DNA from: JAHFUI01 sp041485905 | GTDB lineage: Bacteria > Acidobacteriota > Vicinamibacteria > Vicinamibacterales > CAVVIG01 | Assembly: GCA_041485905.1 (NCBI GenBank) | Contig: JBGPKK010000045.1 | Span: forward strand, 1-28,894 | Direction of reading: 5' to 3' | Length of the DNA stretch: 28,894 nt | Part shown: positions 22,980 through 28,894 of the stretch, one piece after another | Layout: each line of letters begins with the position of its first letter | Numbering within the stretch: the first letter of the stretch is position 1 | Translations under genes and position numbers: made by a program | The notes under the pieces: model-generated | Seen by the model: the letters and a program-made list of their open reading frames with translations, nothing else | Told to the model about the DNA's origin: nothing | Databases searched by the model: none

Positions 22980-24295
22980 TGGAGGCTTTTTGCGCAGCGG
23001 AACGTCGCGTAGACGTAGGGATACTGCGCCCGGAACCAGTTGCGGAACGTGGGACGGATCAGTTCGCGCGCCGTGGCCGGCGACGCGCCCTTCATGACGT
23101 AGTGCTGGCCGTCGAAAAAGTCGGCGGAGTACTCAGGATACGAAGCCATGGGACGGAATCCTGGAAATGGCGCAAACGGCGTGCTCGTCCACTCCCAGCC
23201 GTTGCCGACCAGATCTTGGACGCCCCAGGCGCTCGCGCCCCGGGGACGGGTGCCTACCGGCTCGGGATCCCAGCTCGAAAAATCGAACAGGCCGTGCGCA
23301 TCGCACGGCTCGACATCTCCCCATGGATACCGACGCTCGCCGGTCGGGGACCCGAAGGCGGCCCGCTGATACTCGGCTTCGGTCGGAAGACGATCGCCGC
23401 GCCAGCGTGCGTACGCGGCGGCTTCCCCGTGGCTGACATAGACGGGCCACGACATCGGCAAGGGCATCCGCTCGAACATGCCGCGCCAATACCAACGGCC
23501 ATCTTCGCGCTCCCAGAAGGCTGGATGCTGAATGCGATCCGCTTGAATCCACTGCCAGTCGTCGGGCCTCCACCAGTCACGTGTCCGGTAAGCGCCTGCG
23601 TCCACGAACTCGAGGAATTGTGCGTTGCTGACGTTGTGCTGTTCGATTGCGAAAGCCGGAACGTCGGCGGTGCAGGACGGGAACTCGTTGTCCCAGCCGA
23701 AACGAACCGCGTCGCGAGCGACACCGAGCGTGGCGGCGCCCTTCGGTATTTCCATCCATTCGCGCCGGGGAACGCGTCCGTTCACCGCGGGGACGTAAGC
23801 GGGAGGACGCTTTTTCCGATCGAAGGGCAAACGATGCCACAGGTAGAGCAGAGTCTCCTGATGCATCGCCTCGTGCTCGAGGATGGTGAACACCGCCTCT
23901 CCGCGATCGAGGAGCGGATGACCCGGTCGATCGATATCGGCATGCGCCAGCGCATCGAGCACACGCCGGTCGGCCTCATCCACGAACTCGGCGACCTCGG
24001 CGCGGGTGGGCCAGAGAGTTTCAGGTCTAAAGTCCTGCGCCATATCCGGCTCCGGATCGATGCCTCGCGCAAACAGCGCCTCCAGACGGGGGTCGATGCT
24101 GGCGCAGCCGAGGCCTCGCTTCGCCAGCGTGTTGAAGCTGAACGCCGGCAGATGCCCCGCATAAAAAACGATCGGATGACGCAGCGCAATCGGTTGGCTG
24201 TAGTAGGCAGCGTCGCTCAACAGATCGAACAGCGCACGGGACCGCTCGCGGTTGCGGCGGTACCACGATACGAGGACCTCGCTGTCGGGCACCAT
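22976..24295 (-). CDS. egtB: EgtB-type sulfoxide synthase (ergothioneine synthesis)
   Basis: 439 residues. This non-heme iron enzyme joins hercynine to a thiol, giving the sulfoxide precursor of ergothioneine. The N-terminal DinB-like domain supplies three iron-ligand His: His48 in FYAGHLPAF, and His141 and His145 in HEAMHQETL. The C-terminal formylglycine-generating-enzyme-like domain is clear (WMEIPKGAATLG, VSNAQFLEFV, WPVYVSHGEAAAYARWRG, LPTEAEYQRAAF, RYPWGDVEP, DLVGNGWEWTSTPF, RPTFRNWFR, TFRCA). The first domain (LRHPIVFYAGH) recalls OvoA and non-actinobacterial EgtB. With no egtA or egtC nearby, cysteine may be the thiol donor, as reported for Chloracidobacterium EgtB. A selenoneine-type relative is the main alternative. 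GGAGG lies just before the ATG. Confidence 0.92.
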   Translation of the reverse strand: MVPDSEVLVSWYRRNRERSRALFDLLSDAAYYSQPIALRHPIVFYAGHLPAFSFNTLAKRGLGCASIDPRLEALFARGIDPEPDMAQDFRPETLWPTRAEVAEFVDEADRRVLDALAHADIDRPGHPLLDRGEAVFTILEHEAMHQETLLYLWHRLPFDRKKRPPAYVPAVNGRVPRREWMEIPKGAATLGVARDAVRFGWDNEFPSCTADVPAFAIEQHNVSNAQFLEFVDAGAYRTRDWWRPDDWQWIQADRIQHPAFWEREDGRWYWRGMFERMPLPMSWPVYVSHGEAAAYARWRGDRLPTEAEYQRAAFGSPTGERRYPWGDVEPCDAHGLFDFSSWDPEPVGTRPRGASAWGVQDLVGNGWEWTSTPFAPFPGFRPMASYPEYSADFFDGQHYVMKGASPATARELIRPTFRNWFRAQYPYVYATFRCAKSLQ

Positions 24296-24368
24296 GCCTC
24301 CATCATGCCAGTTTGTAACGCAGGAAGTCCTGCGCCACAGGAGTCGCTGGCGCCGTCCAGATGTGGGC

Positions 24369-24374
24369 TAGAAT
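24369..24374 (+). promoter_or_regulatory. Candidate -10 (TAGAAT) for thiSG
   Basis: TAGAAT ends 13 nt before the GTG at 24388. It overlaps an in-frame ATG at 24373, which argues that this ATG is not the start, because it would lie inside the promoter. Confidence 0.45.
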
Positions 24375-24387
24375 GAATCGCGATCTC

Positions 24388-25455
24388 GTGAAAATCGCGC
24401 TGAATGGCGAGCCGTTCGAGATCGAGGGGCCGCTGACCGTCACCGAGCTGCTCGCGCGGCTCGACATCGACCCACGCCGGATTGCTGTCGAGCACAACCT
24501 CGTCGTGCTCAAGCGCGCGGCGTTCGACCACACGATCGTCAAGGCCGACGATCGCATCGAAATCGTCAATTTCGTGGGCGGCGGACAGACTATGCAACCG
24601 GACAACCTGATCATCGCGGATCGCACCTTTTCCTCGCGGCTCATCGTCGGCACCGGCAAGTACTCGTCGCCGGCCCTCATGGTCCGCGCGCACGAGGCAT
24701 CCGGCGCGGACATGATTACCGTCGCCGTCAGGCGCGTCAACATCTCGGATTGGTCAAGCGCCCGCGGCCCGCGCGAGCATAGCGGGTCCTCGAGCGGCGC
24801 AGCGCGAGCGAGCGGGGGTGGGGCCCCGCGAGCAAAGAGAGAGGAATCGCTCCTCGACTACATCGACACCTCGAAGTACGCCCTGCTGCCGAACACCGCC
24901 GGCTGCTACACGGCCGACGAGGCCGTGCGCACCGCGCGTCTGGGCCGCGAAGCGGGTCTGTCGAACTGGGTCAAGCTGGAAGTGATCGGCGACGAGAAAA
25001 CACTATTTCCCGACAATGCCGCGCTGCTCGAGGCCACAAGCATTCTGGTGCGCGAGGGATTCATCGTGCTGCCCTACACGACCGACGATCCGGTCGTCTG
25101 CCGCAAGCTTCAGGACGCGGGCGCGGCGGCCATCATGCCGCTCGGCGCGCCGATCGGATCGGGCCTCGGCATTCAGAACGCGAACAACCTGCGGATCATC
25201 CGCGAGCTCGCGCGCGTCCCGCTCATCGTGGACGCCGGCGTGGGCACGGCGTCCGACGCCGCATTGGCCATGGAGCTCGGCGCGGACGGGGTGCTGATGA
25301 ATACCGCCATTGCGGGCGCGCAGGATCCGGTGGCGATGGCCGAGTCGATGAAGCTCGCCGTTCGCGCCGGCCGTCTCGCCTACCTCGCCGGACGCATTCC
25401 ACGGAAGGCGTACGCCAGCGCCAGCAGCCCGATCGAAGGCCTGGTCGGACGGTGA
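24388..25455 (+). CDS. thiG: ThiS-ThiG fusion (sulfur carrier plus thiazole synthase)
   Basis: 355 residues from GTG 24388; ATGs at 24361 and 24373 are in frame alternatives, but MKIALNGEPFEI is the normal ThiS start. Residues 1-66 are ThiS ending FVGGG (Gly64-66). QTMQPDN links it, without a stop, to ThiG (about 72-355). ThiG makes the thiamin thiazole from deoxyxylulose phosphate, dehydroglycine and ThiS thiocarboxylate. Catalytic Lys196 is in NWVKLEVIGDEKTLFPD; phosphate-binding GVLMNTAI and the C-terminal AGRIPRKAYASASSP are intact. Residues about 122-152 are a repeat-derived insert in the loop between AVRRVNI and SLLDYID. Fused ThiS-ThiG proteins are known as a family (PRK11840). No TPP riboswitch is seen upstream. 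Confidence 0.93.
   Translation: MKIALNGEPFEIEGPLTVTELLARLDIDPRRIAVEHNLVVLKRAAFDHTIVKADDRIEIVNFVGGGQTMQPDNLIIADRTFSSRLIVGTGKYSSPALMVRAHEASGADMITVAVRRVNISDWSSARGPREHSGSSSGAARASGGGAPRAKREESLLDYIDTSKYALLPNTAGCYTADEAVRTARLGREAGLSNWVKLEVIGDEKTLFPDNAALLEATSILVREGFIVLPYTTDDPVVCRKLQDAGAAAIMPLGAPIGSGLGIQNANNLRIIRELARVPLIVDAGVGTASDAALAMELGADGVLMNTAIAGAQDPVAMAESMKLAVRAGRLAYLAGRIPRKAYASASSPIEGLVGR
24751..24840 (+). repeat. Repeat-derived in-frame insertion in the ThiG domain
   Basis: About 30 extra codons lie between the conserved AVRRVNI and SLLDYID. The DNA has CTCGAG (24789), AGCGAGCGGGGG (24807-24818) and GGGGGTGGGGCCCC (24814-24827), followed by GCGAG and AAAGAGA. The same blocks in the same sense occur in the pnt operon gap. 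The encoded stretch is Ser/Gly/Arg/Ala-rich and would be a flexible loop. Confidence 0.75.
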
Positions 25456-25545
25456 ATCTGGTCATCGGGTCATCTCGTCATCTGATCATTTGGTAGTCCA
25501 TCTTCAAATCAATGACCAGATGACGAGACGATCCGATGACCAGAT
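25456..25545. repeat. Long hairpin element B built from an 8-nt repeat unit
   Basis: The left arm 25456-25490 pairs with 25511-25545: 32 Watson-Crick pairs, one G-T and two A-C mismatches out of 35, with a 20-nt loop. The left arm is an array ATCTGGTC, ATCGGGTC, ATCTCGTC, ATCTGATC; the right is ATGACCAG, ATGACGAG, ACGATCCG, ATGACCAG. It begins directly after the thiG stop (GTGAATCT), as element A does after its upstream gene, and ends about 13 bp before the next start codon. Confidence 0.9.
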
Positions 25546-25558
25546 GAGAGGCGGCGCC

Positions 25559-26872
25559 ATGCCGGAACAGCCGCTCGAGGATCTGCTTGCCCGCCTTGAG
25601 CGGGAGCGGCTCGAGGCCGATCGTCTGTACAACGCCGCGCTGACCGCGGTCGATCGCGCGATCCAGGACGTCCCCGCCTTCCCCGACCCGCCGAAGCGAT
25701 ACGACGACGAATGCGTGACGCCGATCAATCTGGCGTGGACGATCCTGCCAGACGGTCCTTGGCCAATCGATCGATCGCTCAAGGGTCGGCTGCGCGGCTT
25801 TATCTGGCGTCTGGTCGGCCCGCCCATGGAGGCGCAGCAGCGGTTCAACGCGAACCTCGTCGACCACATCAACCGGAATGTCGCGGCGCACCAAGAGGTT
25901 CAGGTGGCAGCCAGCCGGCTGCTCGACGTGGCGCGCCGCGAGTTCGAGGCGCTCGTTCGATTCGAATCGCGGCTGGTCCAGTACCTGCAGACGATCACGA
26001 GCTACATTGACACCAGGGACCGTCTCGCGGGCTTCAGCGATCTGCGCGAGCGTCTCCTGCTGGCCGAACAGCGGCTCCTGGCGCTGAAGCGGGAGATGAA
26101 CGGCCTGCACGGAGCGGGATCGGAACGCGCACAGCGCGGCCCGGCGGCCATCGCACCGTCGCCCGCCGCGTTCAGCGCGAACGTCGATTCGGTCACCTAC
26201 GTCGGGTTCGAGGATCGCTTCCGCGGCTCACAGGAAGACATCCGGACGCGCGTCGAGGATTACCTGCCGATCTTCAAGGGGGCCGCCGACGTGCTCGACA
26301 TCGGCTGCGGTCGCGGCGAGCTGCTCGACCTGCTGCGGCAGCACGGAGTCATCGCCCGCGGCGTGGATTCCAACGCCGCGATGGTGGAACTGTGCCGCGC
26401 GCGTGGACTCGACGTCGAGCGTGATGACGCGCTTCGATTTCTCGAACGCCAGAAAGACGGCGGTCTCGGCGGGCTGGCTGCGGTGCAGGTGGTCGAGCAC
26501 TTCGAGCCCGGATACCTGCTGCGGTTCCTCGAAACCGCCCACCACAAGCTGCGCGCGGGCGCGCCCCTGGTGCTCGAAACGATCAACCCGGCGTGCTGGA
26601 TGGCGTTTTTCGATTGTTACATCAGGGACGTCACGCACCGGCAAGCGCTTCATCCGGACACGCTGCGGTATCTCGTGCAGAGCAGCGGCTTCACGAGCGT
26701 CGACGTGCAGTTTCGTGCGCCGATTCGCGCCGTCGATCGGCTCGATCGCGTGTCGTCAATGACGCAAGATCCGGATATCGCGCAGCTGGTGGCGGCCGTC
26801 AATGCGCACGCCGACAAGTTGAACGCGCGTCTGTTCTCGTCGATGGACTACGCCGTCATCGCTCGCCGGTAA
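25559..26872 (+). CDS. Coiled-coil class I SAM-dependent methyltransferase
   Basis: 437 residues from ATG 25559, preceded at 7 nt by GAGAGG. Earlier in-frame starts would translate hairpin element B. Residues about 1-35 and 90-185 are predicted long helices or coiled coil (DLLARLERERLEADRLYN, RLLLAEQRLLALKREMNG). The methyltransferase domain follows with motif I VLDIGCGRGELLDLL (245-259), GVDSNAAMVE, LAAVQVVEHFEPGYLL and PLVLETINPACWMAFF. A coiled coil plus methyltransferase plan resembles polysaccharide chain-terminating methyltransferases of the WbdD type, and the neighbour is an O-antigen-ligase-like protein. That role is inference. The last 17 bp overlap that gene convergently. Confidence 0.85.
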   Translation: MPEQPLEDLLARLERERLEADRLYNAALTAVDRAIQDVPAFPDPPKRYDDECVTPINLAWTILPDGPWPIDRSLKGRLRGFIWRLVGPPMEAQQRFNANLVDHINRNVAAHQEVQVAASRLLDVARREFEALVRFESRLVQYLQTITSYIDTRDRLAGFSDLRERLLLAEQRLLALKREMNGLHGAGSERAQRGPAAIAPSPAAFSANVDSVTYVGFEDRFRGSQEDIRTRVEDYLPIFKGAADVLDIGCGRGELLDLLRQHGVIARGVDSNAAMVELCRARGLDVERDDALRFLERQKDGGLGGLAAVQVVEHFEPGYLLRFLETAHHKLRAGAPLVLETINPACWMAFFDCYIRDVTHRQALHPDTLRYLVQSSGFTSVDVQFRAPIRAVDRLDRVSSMTQDPDIAQLVAAVNAHADKLNARLFSSMDYAVIARR

Positions 26873-28883
26873 CCGGGATCAGGAACTCGCCTTTCGGCGG
26901 ATCGTACACAAACGTCCACTTTCCCACGGCCACGCCGCGCGTTTGCAGGTCAGTTCCCCGCCCGTAGTCCGCAGGGCGCCACGTGCGGCTGACCTCGACC
27001 TGCATCATCATCATCTTGCGGGCCTTCGGGACGGCCACGTACCAAGTCCTCGGCACATCGCTGCGCCGGGTCACGCGAACAATGATCTCGTGGTCGCGCC
27101 ACACTCTGACGTCCACCGGCCGCTGGCTGGCGTCGGGAGCCACCGCGCCGATCACGAGTTTCAGCCAGCGATACTCATTCGGTTGGTCGATGGGAAACAC
27201 GTCGACGGCCTTGCCCTCCGTCCAGCGCAGCTCTTTGTTCTCCGCGTCGTCGTGAAAGCCGTATTGGTATTTCCAGTCGGCGCGAAGCGCGCGGTACGGC
27301 GGACGAAGCTCGGTCCACGCCGCGTACGCGGTACCAGCGAGAAAACAGCCGACGATCGCCCCAATGACGGCCCACTGACGCGTGCCGAGCCGCGATGTCG
27401 CTTCCTCTGCGGGCGTCCCGGTCAGCGTCACCCACCAGAACGTCAACGCCAGAAACGTGACGAGGACGGTCGGGCTCTGAGTCGGCATGCCGAGCAGAGA
27501 CGCCACGCCTACGCCGCAGATGGCACCTTTGGCCCCGCCTGCTGTCAGAGGCTCCTCGTCGGTACCGCGACGCCGCAGCAGGAGCCATACGAATGTGGCG
27601 CTGAACGCCAGCCAACCGGCGCTGCCGAGGATCCCGAGCTCGGCCAACTGGTGCCGAAACCAGTTCTGAGCATTGTCTGACGGCTGCCCGACATAGCCGT
27701 TGAGGTAGGCGGCATCGGGGACTTGCACATGGAAACCGCCGACGCCGACGCCGACCAGCGAATGCTCCGCGATCATGCGCACGGCCGCCGCGCCGTATCG
27801 ATTACGGTCCCATAACTCGTGCAGCGCAGCGCCGAGTGTCCGGACGGAGAGATCCGGCACAAGCAATTGGAAGCGCTGCAACATGACCGGCGTGGATCCG
27901 ACGAAGATGCCGACGATGATCGCAACGGCGAGCGTCCCAGCGGCGATCAGCATCTTGGTCCGATTGACGAACAGTGACCGGCGGCAAGACACGATGAAAA
28001 CGATTATTCCAACCGATGCCGCCAGGAGCGCCGTGCGAGAGCCTGTGGCCCAGATGGCGATGCCGAAGATGATCAACAGCATCAGCCAGACGGTCTGGAT
28101 CCACGGTTGCGAGGCGTTCGGGCGACACGCGCGCGCGGCCGTGACAGGAAGCCACATCGCGGCGATCGTGCCAAACGCATTCCCATCGAGCATCGTCCCC
28201 GCAGCGCGCCCCAGCGTGCCGTAGACCGTCGGATTGAGAAAACCGGCGTGGCCGAAGTACTGATACATAGCCGCGGCCGCCGACACGAGGGCGCCCGCCA
28301 ACAGCGGCCACATAATCCGCGATTCGAATCGTCGGAGGCGATCGCTCGAATACGTGGCGAACAACCAGTTCAGCCACAGCAAACTGATCACGTAGATGCC
28401 CACCACGCTCACGGTCCAGGCCACCGTTACGGGCGGGGCGGATCCGGCCCTCGAGCTCCAGAGGTCGTAGTGGTTCAGCAGCCCAGGAACGAAATCCACT
28501 TCCCGTGCGCCGACGATCGGCCACGACAGGGCGAGGGAGAGCGTCCACAGAATAAGCGGCGCTTTCCAGCGGGATGGAAACGCCCATCCGGTTCGTACGC
28601 TCTGCGGAATCAGAAACCCGAGCAGGGCGGCGAGCCACGGCACGAAGTCCCAGGAGTTGGGCCCACCGGTCAGCACGAGAAAGAGGGCCGGAACGAGACA
28701 TGCGAGAAACAGGATCACGCTCAGCGCGAGGTTTCCTGCGACCATTGATAACGCGACGGCAGCAACAAACGCCACGACCGTGGTGTTGAATATCTGCGAG
28801 TATCCTCGGCCCACGAGGTACGCGAGCAGAGACACGGCGCACATCGCCGAGACAAGGACGGTCAGCTTCGTCAGTCGTTCCAT
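26856..28883 (-). CDS. O-antigen ligase/polymerase-like (Wzy_C) membrane protein
   Basis: 675 residues. About 12-13 membrane helices cover residues 8-510. A long periplasmic loop near residues 320-400 contains LQLLVPDL-like and AEHSLVGVGVGGFHVQVPD segments, preceded by the family's SRTALL (ATGSRTALLAASVG). These are features of O-antigen ligases and polymerases (Wzy_C), which join undecaprenyl-linked glycans in the periplasm. The last 140 residues are soluble and beta-rich (DVRVWRDHEIIVRVTRR, WRPADYGRGTDLQ), an extra domain beyond the usual family length of about 400-450. Ligase versus polymerase cannot be decided. The promoter lies outside the window. Confidence 0.85.
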   Translation of the reverse strand: MERLTKLTVLVSAMCAVSLLAYLVGRGYSQIFNTTVVAFVAAVALSMVAGNLALSVILFLACLVPALFLVLTGGPNSWDFVPWLAALLGFLIPQSVRTGWAFPSRWKAPLILWTLSLALSWPIVGAREVDFVPGLLNHYDLWSSRAGSAPPVTVAWTVSVVGIYVISLLWLNWLFATYSSDRLRRFESRIMWPLLAGALVSAAAAMYQYFGHAGFLNPTVYGTLGRAAGTMLDGNAFGTIAAMWLPVTAARACRPNASQPWIQTVWLMLLIIFGIAIWATGSRTALLAASVGIIVFIVSCRRSLFVNRTKMLIAAGTLAVAIIVGIFVGSTPVMLQRFQLLVPDLSVRTLGAALHELWDRNRYGAAAVRMIAEHSLVGVGVGGFHVQVPDAAYLNGYVGQPSDNAQNWFRHQLAELGILGSAGWLAFSATFVWLLLRRRGTDEEPLTAGGAKGAICGVGVASLLGMPTQSPTVLVTFLALTFWWVTLTGTPAEEATSRLGTRQWAVIGAIVGCFLAGTAYAAWTELRPPYRALRADWKYQYGFHDDAENKELRWTEGKAVDVFPIDQPNEYRWLKLVIGAVAPDASQRPVDVRVWRDHEIIVRVTRRSDVPRTWYVAVPKARKMMMMQVEVSRTWRPADYGRGTDLQTRGVAVGKWTFVYDPPKGEFLIPVTGER

Positions 28884-28894
28884 GTCCGGCTAGC

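Noticed and set aside
22958..24376. 472-residue plus-strand frame
   Set aside because: Antisense of egtB, which has intact iron ligands and domain motifs.
24296..24387. TPP riboswitch upstream of thiSG
   Set aside because: The gap is under 100 bp and lacks the conserved CUGAGA and GGACCUGA-type blocks.
24361..25455. thiSG as a pseudogene because of the odd insert
   Set aside because: The reading frame is continuous and all catalytic and C-terminal motifs are intact on both sides of the insert.
25490..25558. N-terminal extension of the methyltransferase
   Set aside because: It would translate hairpin element B; a Shine-Dalgarno-like GAGAGG sits before the ATG at 25559.
1..28894. tRNA or rRNA genes, insertion sequences or prophage genes
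   Set aside because: I looked for cloverleaf-like segments, transposase and integrase motifs and found none that I can support.

Overview
The window is a gene-dense, high-GC stretch of bacterial chromosome. Every long gene has a clear bacterial family, and there is no phage, plasmid, CRISPR or transposase signal. The mix fits an Acidobacteriota genome, most likely of the Vicinamibacteria type. It includes an animal-like short transketolase, an NAD-type isocitrate dehydrogenase, an egtB-egtD pair, a three-subunit proton-translocating transhydrogenase, a ThiS-ThiG fusion and many short palindromic repeats. That placement rests on remembered gene content and composition, not on a marker gene search.

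Layout. 1-2672 (minus): transketolase, truncated by the window edge, preceded by an unrecognised helical protein. 2699-6619 (plus): isocitrate dehydrogenase, a PlsB-like acyltransferase, proline dehydrogenase and a short-chain dehydrogenase. 6616-9415 (plus): tRNA nucleotidyltransferase, a 76-aa protein and a Ca2+/H+ antiporter. 9486-10421 (minus): an atypical NAD-dependent epimerase. 10470-13016 (plus): a three-domain acyl-activating enzyme, ACP and acyltransferase. 13165-15035 (plus): IF-1, a DEAD-box helicase and a Cys-rich 91-aa protein. 15072-16262 (minus): a BRCT/MerR-like/TPR protein, divergent from glucokinase (16299-17273, plus) and a 67-aa protein. 17584-21051 (minus): a GlcG/HbpS-family protein and the transhydrogenase operon pntAA-pntAB-pntB. 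21152-21979 (plus): a DUF3108 exported protein. 21972-24295 (minus): egtB-egtD for ergothioneine. 24388-25455 (plus): thiSG. 25559-28883: a coiled-coil methyltransferase converging on an O-antigen-ligase-like membrane protein.

The genes are mostly central metabolism (pentose phosphate pathway, TCA cycle, glucose phosphorylation, NADPH supply), membrane lipid synthesis, translation/RNA handling and redox protection. They form small transcription units rather than one specialised locus.

The most unusual content is repeat biology. Two intergenic elements, each placed directly after a stop codon, are long hairpins whose arms are themselves arrays of an 8-nt unit. A GC-rich repeat occurs in the gap inside the pnt operon, and a shortened relative sits in frame inside the ThiG domain. 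A REP-like palindrome sits in frame inside the acyl-activating enzyme. A further in-frame linker insertion occurs in the helicase, and 9-nt tandem repeats occur in two other genes. This genome therefore appears to tolerate repeat insertion into surface loops of essential enzymes. A second theme is that many start codons lie only 6 to 13 nt after a TAnnnT -10 element, which suggests widespread leaderless or near-leaderless transcription.
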